Shown: positions 35,156 to 43,609 of the stretch, in pieces | Position numbering within the stretch: position 1 is the stretch's first letter | Layout of the letters: every line of letters starts with the position of its first letter | Assembly (NCBI RefSeq): GCF_900299525.1 | Contig: NZ_OMKA01000026.1 | Location: 124,001-188,000 of the forward strand | DNA length: 64,000 nucleotides | Direction: 5' to 3' | DNA from: Aquimarina sp. Aq78 | GTDB taxonomy: Bacteria; Bacteroidota; Bacteroidia; Flavobacteriales; Flavobacteriaceae | The notes under the pieces: model-generated | Database searches by the model: none | What the model saw: the letters and a program-made list of their open reading frames with translations, nothing else | What the model was told of the DNA's origin: nothing | Translations under genes and position numbers: made by a program

Positions 35156-37228
35156 TTATCTCATTACCGTTATCGAACCTTTTCTGACTACGGAATTATT
35201 TTTTGTTATTATATAATAATAAAATGGGTCTTGACCCGATGATTTCGAATTCTCTCTGGGCCAGTTATTCTGATAACTTGGTGTTGTAAAATCTACCTGA
35301 CCTCGTGCATTATAAATCGTAACTTCTACTTCTTGTTGATTAAACAAACTTGGAGGAAGTAACCAATTATCATTAATACCATCACTATTAGGTGTAACTA
35401 CATTGGGAATAATCTCTGAAGATCCTGCAACATCTGAAATATTAAGTATCTCTGAATCTATAACACAATCCAACAATGTAATCCTAACAAAATAATCTCC
35501 GATGGTATCTATTTCTATAGAATTTGTACCCTGACCACTTATAACGGTAGAACCATCTACCAAAGACTGATTCTCTCCGTCTACTACAATAAACCATTCA
35601 TAAGCATAATTGCTGCTTTGAGGAACACTTAAAGTAGAGGTTTCTCCAAATGGAATAAAAGCAGGAGAAGCTTCTATAACAACAACATCTGATAAAAACT
35701 CAACCGTTAAATCATTTGACCGAGCTGTAGGAAATGTAGTGCTTCGTAAAGTAGCCTCTAAGGCATAAACCTCTCCTATATTAGTCGCCGTTACTGTAAA
35801 AGTAGTCTCTGTAACACCTGTAGATTGAGTGCCTAAAAACCATTCAAAATCAAATAAAGAATACTGATCCGGGATGATAGGAACTTCTAATCCCGTCGAA
35901 GTAATACCAAATAATGTCTCTAATCCCAAGGTACCTGTATCTGCATCACAGTCTAACAAAGTAGAAATCTGAGTCTTAAATCCTACAGGCTCAAAAACCT
36001 CTGTGATAGCCTGAAGGGTATCCATACAAGCATCATTAGCAAATACATCTGCATGATAAACTCCTGGATTGGTAACATCAAGAGACAAAGCTCCCGATGT
36101 CGTAATCGGAAGCGGACCCTTTATGCTTATACCATTCCTAAACCATTCTACCGTACTACCAGCAGAAGGTGCATTTGTCTCTATAGACAACGTTAACACT
36201 GGTTGGGTCGGTAATAACATAATCTGGGATGGAGGTTTAGTTGTAATGTCTGAGCCCAAATTAATAACCTCCACGGGGGGGGTAGTAATTATATTACATG
36301 TTGGAGTTCCAGTAACATTAACTGTATAAAAACCTGCAAAATTACTTTCTGGCAAAATCTCGGAAGGACCATCAAACTCCGGAATCAAAACTCCGTCCTT
36401 AAACCATTCATAAGTGAAACCTGCATCGGTAACACTGGTTGATAAAATCTTAACATCACTGGGGCAAAAAGATTGTGGTGAAGGCTCATTGATTCGTACT
36501 GTTGTAGAATTAAAGTCAATTACTTGCACTTCGGCACTATCAAAATTGAAAACTGCATTACAGCTTCCAAAATTTACCTGAACTTTATATTTTCCAATTT
36601 GTGATACATTTTCAAGCGTATTACCAGATTCACCCGGAATCACAACAAAATTATTGGTTCCTGTAGCATCAAAAGACCAAATGTATTCTGGAAAATCTCC
36701 TGGTAAAGCTGTCAACGTCGCCGATTCTCCAACACACAATGCTACTGTGTTAGCTTCAATATTTGCTCCGGTTAATGTGACTCCTTGAGAGAAATCAAAA
36801 TAATAAATAGGAATATTTTCTTGTACCGCACTTAAAATAGTACTTGCCGGTACATTCACACGTAAACTATAATTTTCTCCTGCTAAATCTGTAGGAATAG
36901 CAAAAGAAGGAAATTCAATATCACCACCGGGAGGAATCGCTATAGGTGTTGTAAATCGAGTTAAAATTCTGGTGGTATCATTAGAAAAAACTCCATTTTC
37001 ATCAGATAATTCTAAAACAAATTCTGTACCTGTTGTAAATAAAATATTTGCCTTAGCTATGGCTCCTCGATTGGGGCCGTTTTGATTTACACAGAGTTTC
37101 GTAGTAGTCGATCCAGTAGTAGAAGTAAATAAAGGAGCACTAATATCCTGAGCGTTGGCTTTCAAAGAAGAAAATAGAAAGCCTGTCACTATAGCAATTA
37201 ATGATATGAGGTTAAGTTTTTTTTTCAT
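35156..37228 (-). CDS. sprC: SprC-like T9SS type B sorting-domain protein with Ig-like/PKD-like repeats
   Basis: This 690-residue protein has a signal peptide (about 1-27, ending NAQ), several immunoglobulin/PKD-like beta domains with paired Cys, Gly and Trp motifs (YIWSFDATG; YEWFKDGVL; VEWFRNGIS; FEWFLG), and a C-terminal gliding-motility type B CTD (IPNVVTPNSDGINDNWLLPP to RKGSITVMR). It is the first gene of the block, 4 bases ahead of the sprD-like gene. In F. johnsoniae sprC, sprD, sprB and sprF form one operon; this order matches. SprC contributes to gliding, with uncertain molecular role. The symbol is by synteny. Confidence 0.68.
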   Translation of the reverse strand: MKKKLNLISLIAIVTGFLFSSLKANAQDISAPLFTSTTGSTTTKLCVNQNGPNRGAIAKANILFTTGTEFVLELSDENGVFSNDTTRILTRFTTPIAIPPGGDIEFPSFAIPTDLAGENYSLRVNVPASTILSAVQENIPIYYFDFSQGVTLTGANIEANTVALCVGESATLTALPGDFPEYIWSFDATGTNNFVVIPGESGNTLENVSQIGKYKVQVNFGSCNAVFNFDSAEVQVIDFNSTTVRINEPSPQSFCPSDVKILSTSVTDAGFTYEWFKDGVLIPEFDGPSEILPESNFAGFYTVNVTGTPTCNIITTPPVEVINLGSDITTKPPSQIMLLPTQPVLTLSIETNAPSAGSTVEWFRNGISIKGPLPITTSGALSLDVTNPGVYHADVFANDACMDTLQAITEVFEPVGFKTQISTLLDCDADTGTLGLETLFGITSTGLEVPIIPDQYSLFDFEWFLGTQSTGVTETTFTVTATNIGEVYALEATLRSTTFPTARSNDLTVEFLSDVVVIEASPAFIPFGETSTLSVPQSSNYAYEWFIVVDGENQSLVDGSTVISGQGTNSIEIDTIGDYFVRITLLDCVIDSEILNISDVAGSSEIIPNVVTPNSDGINDNWLLPPSLFNQQEVEVTIYNARGQVDFTTPSYQNNWPRENSKSSGQDPFYYYIITKNNSVVRKGSITVMR

Positions 37229-37851
37229 GATATCACACTTATGATTAAGGTGAATATACTATATTAACTTCGCGATTTGGGGCGCTTGTTAATAATATTG
37301 TTAATATATTTTTTACCAAGACATAAAATTATAAATTAAATGTTTATATCAAACTAAAATTTAACTTTTTTTTGTAATAATTTTCTGACCTTTTATTACT
37401 TGTCCAATTTTAACTGAAGCAAATACGATCTCGAAAAACATTTCAATATACATAAAAATTTGTTAATCAATGTCTTGAGCTAACGTAAAAAATCATTTCA
37501 TGCCTGTAAAAAAGGTTCAAATCTCCCCTGTTTTTATTAAAAAAACGGAAGTATATGGTAAAAAAAACATACTATTTGCACGTTTTTGGGCGTATTTTCT
37601 TTACGTTAAATGTTCTAAAAAAGGTAATTTTTCTCGATAAAGTGTAAAAAATAGCATTAAGTTTTTGGTCCTTGAAAAATGATATTATATAAAAATTAAG
37701 AGAAGATTTACACATAAAAACTCATCCTGTTTTTAAGTTGTTTTTTCTTTAAATCGGTTTTTTTCCTGAAGAAAAATTTCCGAAAAACGTTCTAAGAAAT
37801 TCTCTCTTTATTGGTAGAAATTTTACGAATTTATCACCGTAAATCATAAAA
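37229..37851. other. Upstream region of the sprCDBF-like operon
   Basis: About 620 AT-rich bases with no convincing ORF. No exact TAnnTTTG element was found close to the sprC-like start. The operon promoter presumably lies here, so its signal may differ from the housekeeping consensus. I see no RNA gene. Confidence 0.3.
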
Positions 37852-38110
37852 TCACCCTATTACTGTTATAGAAAATTTTCTGACTATGCAATTGTTTTTG
37901 GTTATTATAATAATAAAGTGCATCCTCATATTATTAGACCAAATTCTCCCTGGGTCAGTACGATCAATTTTTGAAAATCAAAATATTATTCTTGTACTGT
38001 ATTTAAACCAGAACTTGCCTGTACATTCGTTCCTAAATTATAGTTCTCTCTTCTTGAATCCGAGGTTATAATTAAAAGAAGGAAATCCGATGTCATATTC
38101 AAAAAAGATA
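37852..38110 (-). pseudogene. Decayed relic of a sprC-like 3' end (type B CTD)
   Basis: On the minus strand a stretch ending at a TGA (37852-37854) encodes IIIITKNNCIVRKFSITVIG, matching the sprC-like tail YYIITKNNSVVRKGSITVMR at most positions. Upstream the relic still reads PREN (as in NNWPRENSK), followed by two in-frame stops, and a 2-base deletion shifts the frame between the FYYY and IITKNN parts. The strong match runs from 37852 to about 37985; a weaker match continues to about 38110. No start codon or intact domain remains. Confidence 0.82.
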
Positions 38111-38504
38111 AAATATGTTTTCCGATTTTTAAAGCATTAACAGGTAGTATTATAGACATATAATAACAATGTTTTTTTAGTTTTAGGTTTTAAGATTATT
38201 TCTTCAAATCTATAGATGAATTTACCTTCAAGAAATCATAAAATATTAGTTATTTGCTATATAAAAATTCTTAATCATTTGATAATCAGTCATTTAGTTT
38301 ATTGTAGAATATTCCTGTAACACACTCATAATTAATGTATTATCCATAAAATAGTAGATAAAAAATAGTGTTTATCAAATAAGGCGAAAGTTATTTTGGT
38401 AAATGTGTTTTACAAGTAGCACACCTTTAGGAAATCCAATATGATTGTAACCATAAACCTAACGAATTCACAGCTCGATATGATATAAAGATTAATATTA
38501 GTCA

Positions 38505-38538
38505 TTAAAAAACCCTCATTAAATATTCAATGAGGGTT
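38505..38538 (-). terminator. Intrinsic terminator of the ompH-like gene
   Basis: A 10-bp perfect stem (AACCCTCATT 38511-38520 with AATGAGGGTT 38529-38538) has an 8-base loop and is followed on the minus strand by a T run. It lies 22 bases after the ompH-like stop. Confidence 0.85.
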
Positions 38539-38559
38539 ACAAAAATATTTTAAAGAAAA

Positions 38560-39093
38560 CTACTCCTTTGTTTCGGTAGTTGTTGTATCTCCTCCATTTA
38601 ATTCTTTAAGAATCTTATCTGTAATGTTTAATTCCTCTTTACCATAAAGTATATTACTAGTCTCTGTGTCTCCATAGATATAAGTATATCCATTTTTCTT
38701 ACCATAATCCTCTATAAAGCTCTTCACCTTACCTATAATAGAATCTATCTCTACTTGACTTCCTTGTTGGATCTCTTGCATTTTGGCTTGCTGCTCTCTT
38801 TGTAAGCCTTGTTGCTTAACCATCAATTCCTGTTCTTTCTTTTCTCTATTGGCAGCAGACATAGATTTCATAATGTTTTTGTACCCTTCTACTTCAATCT
38901 GAAATTGCTTTGCCTTTTCTTCAAGTTCAGCCCGTACTTCATTATTACGCTTTGTCCATTTTTCTTGTGCCACTTTCATTTCTTTATAATCAGAAACAAC
39001 TTTGGTATTATTTACATAACCCGTTTTTTCTATTTGTTGATTACAAGAAGCCAAAATTAATAATGCGCTTGCAACCCATACTATTTTTTTCAT
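38560..39093 (-). CDS. OmpH/Skp-family periplasmic chaperone-like lipoprotein
   Basis: A 177-residue protein with a lipoprotein signal (MKKIVWVASALLILASC, Cys at residue 17). It starts GYVNNTKVVSDYKEMKVAQE, the usual OmpH opening, followed by a long charged coiled coil (about 45-115) and a C-terminal beta-rich head part (GYTYIYGDTETSNILYG). Skp binds unfolded outer-membrane proteins in the periplasm. The lipid anchor differs from soluble E. coli Skp but occurs in flavobacteria. A -7 element TATTTTTG lies 23 bases upstream. Confidence 0.85.
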   Translation of the reverse strand: MKKIVWVASALLILASCNQQIEKTGYVNNTKVVSDYKEMKVAQEKWTKRNNEVRAELEEKAKQFQIEVEGYKNIMKSMSAANREKKEQELMVKQQGLQREQQAKMQEIQQGSQVEIDSIIGKVKSFIEDYGKKNGYTYIYGDTETSNILYGKEELNITDKILKELNGGDTTTTETKE

Positions 39094-39115
39094 TTTTCAA
39101 AAATTTAGTTCTGAG

Positions 39116-39123
39116 CAAAAATA
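39116..39123 (-). promoter_or_regulatory. Bacteroidota -7 promoter element for the ompH-like gene
   Basis: TATTTTTG on the minus strand matches TAnnTTTG and lies 23 bases upstream of the start codon. Confidence 0.55.
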
Positions 39124-39322
39124 TCAAAGTTCGTGCGATGTTATTCATTATATAGTCGTAAAAAACTATATATAAGAAAAAACAATCATTTTACATGTTG
39201 TAATATAAAAAAACTATTAAAAACGAATAAAAATAAGCCGTTTTAAGCTCTTTTTAAAAAAAAGGGGTGTAAATAGATATGGTTTGTTCTAAAAAGAGAA
39301 AAAAAGCATCTAAAAACAAAAA

Positions 39323-40174
39323 TTAGTCGTTTTTAAGAATGTAAATGTGCGAAGAATACTCACCAGATCGTTTTGCTTTAAGATTAGAACGTAATCCAAT
39401 CCAAAAAGCATTTAAAAAGTTCATTTTACCACTTTTGTACTTTTCGGATAAAAGTGACACATAAAATGAATCAAACTTCATAGGAAGTATTTTTTCCAAT
39501 TTTAAATTTTCTTCTTCAAAAAGTTTTTGGATAGAAGTTTTAGAAAAATGCCAAAGGTGTCTGGGCACATCATATGCTGCCCAAAACGAATTATATTGTT
39601 TTGCATCATATGACTTAAAATTTGGTACGGCTATAATCACAAATCCATTTGGTTTTAAAAGACGTCTTAATTCTCTAATTTGAAGTTGCAAATCTGGTAT
39701 ATGCTCTAAAACATGCCACATCGTAATAACATCAAAACTTTTCGAATCCAAATTAGCCGTTTCGGGTTTTAAATCAATTCCTTTTTGTTTTGCTAGTTCT
39801 TTTGCTTGATTATTTGGTTCTACTCCTTCGATTCTCCAGCCTTTATTTTTTGCTGCACTTAAAAAATCTCCTGTACCTGCTCCAATATCCAAAAGTACAC
39901 CTCGTTGTTGATTTAACTTAGAAATAAGTTTAACCTTTTTGTTTAAAGAATAGGTTTTAACTAAGTGGTATAGTTTTTCAAAAAGAGATCGTTTGGAATC
40001 TGTATGAGAAATATAATCTTCACTCTCGTAATATTTACCCAATTCTTTTTCATTAGGTTTCGGAGAGGTAACCAACATATCATATTCTTTATCATAAAGC
40101 AACTGAAACTTTTCTCCAGAAACCGTATAATCTTTACATTCGATAAAAAAATCTAAGGTTTTTTGTGTATTCAT
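39323..40174 (-). CDS. Class I SAM-dependent methyltransferase
   Basis: This 283-residue protein carries the SAM-binding loop LLDIGAGTGDFLSAAKNKG, followed by the acidic EGVEPNN ribose contact and the post-motif TMWHVLEHIPDL. N-terminal residues 1-90 and the C-terminal tail are outside the core. Such methyltransferases modify small molecules, glycolipids or other substrates; the substrate is not evident here. It follows the small lipoprotein gene by 18 bases and is probably in the mnmG-containing run. Confidence 0.85.
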   Translation of the reverse strand: MNTQKTLDFFIECKDYTVSGEKFQLLYDKEYDMLVTSPKPNEKELGKYYESEDYISHTDSKRSLFEKLYHLVKTYSLNKKVKLISKLNQQRGVLLDIGAGTGDFLSAAKNKGWRIEGVEPNNQAKELAKQKGIDLKPETANLDSKSFDVITMWHVLEHIPDLQLQIRELRRLLKPNGFVIIAVPNFKSYDAKQYNSFWAAYDVPRHLWHFSKTSIQKLFEEENLKLEKILPMKFDSFYVSLLSEKYKSGKMNFLNAFWIGLRSNLKAKRSGEYSSHIYILKND

Positions 40175-40192
40175 TTATGTAGATAGAAAAAT

Positions 40193-40687
40193 TTAAAATA
40201 ATGGTTCTATTTTTATGTTGTTTTTTATATCAATTAAAAACGATCGCATTTTATTATAAAACAAAGATCTTGTAGAAAGACAATTATCACCATTAGAATC
40301 TACAATGATAATTTTTACAAAAGTTTCAGCATCTCCTATTTCATTTTCAGCATCTTCTTTGTTCGATTTATTTATTAAATCACTAACCAAATTTGATCTT
40401 ACTTCTCTATCCACATCAAAACTTATTTTGATATTAAATTCCGCATCAAAATTATCGAACAGTTTTACATCAAAATTGGATAGGTTTTGATCCTTTGTTA
40501 AGCCAAACTGTTTTCGCAATGAACGTTTCGCTTCTTCTGGATACATATTGGGTTTAAAAAGAAATGATTCTTCATTAAACACATTCTCTGTTTCAATTCT
40601 AAAATTATCAATCTGTCTTACCTTGTGTGTAGTGATACACGAATAAAACAAGAATAAAGCAAAAAACAGTATAAAAGAGTTTTTCAT
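40193..40687 (-). CDS. Uncharacterised lipoprotein
   Basis: This 164-residue protein starts with a hydrophobic lipoprotein signal (MKNSFILFFALFLFYSC, Cys at residue 17) and continues with a soluble, mixed alpha/beta sequence (RIETENVFNEESFLFKPNMY; LRKQFGLTKDQNLSNFDVKL). I do not recognise a family. It lies in the same orientation between a parS-type site and the methyltransferase gene, 18 bases from the latter, so a shared transcript is likely. Confidence 0.6.
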   Translation of the reverse strand: MKNSFILFFALFLFYSCITTHKVRQIDNFRIETENVFNEESFLFKPNMYPEEAKRSLRKQFGLTKDQNLSNFDVKLFDNFDAEFNIKISFDVDREVRSNLVSDLINKSNKEDAENEIGDAETFVKIIIVDSNGDNCLSTRSLFYNKMRSFLIDIKNNIKIEPLF

Positions 40688-40726
40688 TATTTGTTTTTTA
40701 AAATTAGAATGTCTTACGACAAAAAA

Positions 40727-40742
40727 TGTTCCACGTGGAACT
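40727..40742. promoter_or_regulatory. parS-type site (15 of 16 bases)
   Basis: TGTTCCACGTGGAACT differs from the palindromic TGTTCCACGTGGAACA only in its final base. It occupies the gap between two genes and overlaps the stop codon of the 159-residue membrane protein. See the 43,106-43,209 cluster. Confidence 0.7.
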
Positions 40743-41220
40743 ATTCTTTAGATCTGTCATAAATTTCAACTCCCAAAAGTTCACTTAACTCATTAGCCTT
40801 CTTATAGGCCTTCCCATATTTTTCTGTTTTATAAAGTGTAAAATTCTTGTTTCCCGAAAAAAAACGAATTACAATTTTACTATGTCTTTCTTTTGTTCCA
40901 ATTGCACTAACAGCACCCCACTCATTATCTAAACTAAAAGAAGTTGTAAAAATGGAAATATAATCAGGATATTCTAAATCGAGTTTTGTTTCAAAAATAG
41001 GGAATCCAAAAAGCGAAAAAAGTTTTTGATTATTAAAATCTCTATTGATTTTATAAGAAACAGAATATCCAAATACTCCTAAAGATAAAAGTAAAAAGAT
41101 CAATCTGGATAAAAGTGGTTCCTCTGTATAAAAAAGAAAGGCAATAGCAATTACTAAAATCAGAATAGAAAGAATTCTTCCTTTTACAGGTTTTTCTTGT
41201 TCACAAAGCACACTATTCAT
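40741..41220 (-). CDS. Small membrane protein, family unknown
   Basis: Using the ATG at 41220 gives 159 residues. Two hydrophobic helices lie at about 16-33 and 37-54, then a soluble C-terminal domain of about 100 residues (FGFPIFETKLDLEYPDYISI; EWGAVSAIGTKERHSKIVIR; TLYKTEKYGKAYKKANELSE). The mnmG stop and this ATG overlap as TGATG, which indicates translational coupling; a GTG one codon upstream is a less likely start. I do not recognise a family. A PH-like or immunity-like role is not supported. Confidence 0.7.
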   Translation of the reverse strand: MNSVLCEQEKPVKGRILSILILVIAIAFLFYTEEPLLSRLIFLLLSLGVFGYSVSYKINRDFNNQKLFSLFGFPIFETKLDLEYPDYISIFTTSFSLDNEWGAVSAIGTKERHSKIVIRFFSGNKNFTLYKTEKYGKAYKKANELSELLGVEIYDRSKE

Positions 41221-43091
41221 CACCTACCCATATAAACCAAAAGTACAGAAATATCACTTGGCGATACTCCGCTAATTCGTGATGCTTGAGAAACGGTTGC
41301 TGGTTTTATTTTAGACATTTTCTCTCTTGCTTCAAAAGACAAAGATTTCAATTTTGTATAGTCAAAATTCTTAGGGATTTTTACATCCTCGAGTCTGTTT
41401 AGTTTATCTGCATTATTTTTTTCTTTTTCTATATAGCCCGAATATTTAACCTGAATCTCTGTTTGTTCTAAAACCTCTTTATCCAAATCATTCTCCTCTA
41501 TATATGTAGAAACTTTCTCAAAATGTTTTATATCATCCAAAGTAATCTGTGGTCGAGAAAATAATTTAAATAGTTTCCCGCTCTGATTAATAGGTGAAGT
41601 TTTCTTTTCTTCTAAAACAGGATTTGCTTCTTCTGGAGTAACACTCGTATCCTTAAAAAACTGAACAAAGGCACTTGCCTTCTTTTCCTTCTCTTCCATT
41701 CTTTTCATTCGTTCATCTGAAGCTAAACCAATCTCATGAGATTTTGGTGTTAGTCTAAAATCTGCATTATCTTGTCTTAATAAAGTTCTATACTCTGCAC
41801 GAGAAGTAAACATTCGATATGGTTCTTCTGTACCTTTAGTTATAAGATCATCTATTAAAACACCGATATAAGCTTCGCTCCTTTTAAGAATAAAAGATTC
41901 TTTTTCTTTCACTTTTAGCGCGGCATTTATTCCTGCCATTAATCCTTGAGAAGCTGCTTCTTCATATCCAGTTGTTCCATTAATTTGCCCCGCAAAAAAT
42001 AACCCAGAAATCAATTTCGTTTCTAAGGTGTGTGTTAATTGTGTTGGAGGAAAATAATCATATTCTATAGCATATCCTGGTCTAAAAAACTTTACATTTT
42101 CAAAACCTACTACAGATTTCAAAGCTTTAAATTGAACATCCTCTGGTAAGGATGTAGAAAATCCGTTTACATAAACTTCTACCGTATTCCACCCTTCGGG
42201 TTCTACAAACAATTGATGTCTTTCTTTATCTGCAAATCTATTAATCTTATCCTCTATAGATGGACAATATCTTGGTCCAATACTTTTAATTCTACCATTA
42301 AACATTGGAGAACGATCAAAGCCTTCTCGTAACAAATCATGAACCTCTAAAGAAGTATATGTCATATGACATGATCTCTGTTTGGTGAGCGGTTTTGTTA
42401 CATCTGTATAGCAAAATTTCTCAGGATTATCATCTCCTGGTTGTTCAATCATTTTAGAATAATCCAAAGATCTTCCATCCACTCTAGGAGGTGTTCCTGT
42501 TTTCATTCTTCCAGCATCAAAACCAAAATCAATCAATTGTTCTGTTATACCGGTTGCAGCTTTTTCGCCAGCTCTACCTCCGCCAAATTGTTTTTCTCCA
42601 ATATGGATTAATCCATTCAAAAATGTTCCGTTAGTCAACACAACAGTCTTTGCTTTTATCTCAATTCCTAAAGACGTTTGTACTCCTTTTATTTCTCCGT
42701 TTTCAACCAAAAGTCCGCTCACCATTTCCTGGTAAAAATCCAAATTAGGAGTTTGCTCTAACAGCAACCTCCATTCTTCTGCAAAACGCATTCTGTCACT
42801 TTGAACCCTTGGGCTCCACATTGCAGGTCCTTTTGATTTATTCAACATTTTAAATTGTATGGCAGTACGATCACTCACTATTCCACTATACCCACCAAGT
42901 GCATCAATCTCTCTTACAATTTGCCCTTTTGCAATTCCACCCATAGCCGGGTTACAACTCATTTGAGCAATGTTCTGCAAATTCATTGTAATAAGTAAAG
43001 TGCTACAACCTAAATTGGCAGCTGACGCTGCCGCTTCACTTCCTGCATGGCCTGCTCCAACTACTATTACATCATACTCCGTATCAAACAT
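41220..43091 (-). CDS. mnmG: tRNA uridine-5-carboxymethylaminomethyl modification enzyme, FAD-binding subunit
   Basis: This 623-residue protein is full length. It opens with the FAD-binding VIVVGAGHAGSEAAASAANL motif, then NPAMGGIAKGQIVREIDALG and GLFFAGQINGTTGYEEAASQ, the conserved GidA motif. With MnmE it installs the cmnm5 group on wobble uridine 34. mnmG is commonly near the replication origin. It sits between ybeY upstream and the 159-residue membrane protein, which is coupled to it by TGATG. Three parS-type palindromes occupy the 98-base gap to ybeY. Confidence 0.96.
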   Translation of the reverse strand: MFDTEYDVIVVGAGHAGSEAAASAANLGCSTLLITMNLQNIAQMSCNPAMGGIAKGQIVREIDALGGYSGIVSDRTAIQFKMLNKSKGPAMWSPRVQSDRMRFAEEWRLLLEQTPNLDFYQEMVSGLLVENGEIKGVQTSLGIEIKAKTVVLTNGTFLNGLIHIGEKQFGGGRAGEKAATGITEQLIDFGFDAGRMKTGTPPRVDGRSLDYSKMIEQPGDDNPEKFCYTDVTKPLTKQRSCHMTYTSLEVHDLLREGFDRSPMFNGRIKSIGPRYCPSIEDKINRFADKERHQLFVEPEGWNTVEVYVNGFSTSLPEDVQFKALKSVVGFENVKFFRPGYAIEYDYFPPTQLTHTLETKLISGLFFAGQINGTTGYEEAASQGLMAGINAALKVKEKESFILKRSEAYIGVLIDDLITKGTEEPYRMFTSRAEYRTLLRQDNADFRLTPKSHEIGLASDERMKRMEEKEKKASAFVQFFKDTSVTPEEANPVLEEKKTSPINQSGKLFKLFSRPQITLDDIKHFEKVSTYIEENDLDKEVLEQTEIQVKYSGYIEKEKNNADKLNRLEDVKIPKNFDYTKLKSLSFEAREKMSKIKPATVSQASRISGVSPSDISVLLVYMGR

Positions 43092-43105
43092 AATTTCTAT
43101 ACAAT

Positions 43106-43121
43106 TGTTCCACGTGGAACA
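43106..43121. promoter_or_regulatory. parS-type centromere site 1 (perfect palindrome)
   Basis: TGTTCCACGTGGAACA, a perfect 16-bp palindrome that matches the ParB-binding parS consensus used in many bacteria. It lies 15 bases upstream of the mnmG start. Confidence 0.8.
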
Positions 43122-43144
43122 TAAATTTATTAATCAAAAATAAT

Positions 43145-43160
43145 TGTTCCACGTGGAACA
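43145..43160. promoter_or_regulatory. parS-type centromere site 2 (in a 28-bp palindrome)
   Basis: The same 16-bp palindrome as site 1. The self-complementarity extends to 28 bp (43139-43166), because AT-rich flanks also match. Confidence 0.8.
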
Positions 43161-43189
43161 ATTATTACTTTATACATTATCATAATGCA

Positions 43190-43609
43190 CTAATGTTCCA
43201 CGTGGAACATTAGTAATTTTTCTTCTTCTTTTTGTCTCATAAGACTTTCGTCTATATCAGACTTATCCTTATATCCACAAAAATGTAGTACCCCATGTAT
43301 CAAAACACGTCTCATTTCCTCCTCCTCAGAAACCATAAATTCATTAGCATTATCCTTTACTCTTTCCGCAGAAATAAATATATCACCATTTAATTGGTTA
43401 CCTATTGTATTGTCAAAACTTATGACATCCGTAAATGTGTCGTGATCCAAAAAGTCCTGATTTATTTTAAGCAAGTATTTATCATCACACAAGATGAAAT
43501 TAATCTCTCCTTCTGACTTATTTTCTGATAATATAACTGCATTAATCCAAGAAGATAACGCGGCTTCGTTGGGTAGTTTTATGTTCGTTTCGTAAAAAAA
43601 ATTAATCAT
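43190..43609 (-). CDS. ybeY: Endoribonuclease YbeY (rRNA maturation)
   Basis: A 139-residue protein. It is shorter than E. coli YbeY (155) and ends in HGVLHFCGYKDKSD. The first two zinc-binding His of HGxLHLxGYDH are present, but the third His is replaced by Asp in GYKD. YbeY processes the 3' end of 16S rRNA and supports ribosome quality control. The gene overlaps the DUF4175 gene by 8 bases (43602-43609), and its last codons lie in parS site 3. Ending in MFHVEH reflects the palindrome and not a protein domain. Confidence 0.9.
   Translation of the reverse strand: MINFFYETNIKLPNEAALSSWINAVILSENKSEGEINFILCDDKYLLKINQDFLDHDTFTDVISFDNTIGNQLNGDIFISAERVKDNANEFMVSEEEEMRRVLIHGVLHFCGYKDKSDIDESLMRQKEEEKLLMFHVEH
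43194..43209. promoter_or_regulatory. parS-type centromere site 3 (overlaps the end of ybeY)
   Basis: A third copy of the 16-bp palindrome, extended to 26 bp (43189-43214). It encodes the last residues of YbeY (MFHVEH) on the minus strand. Confidence 0.8.
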
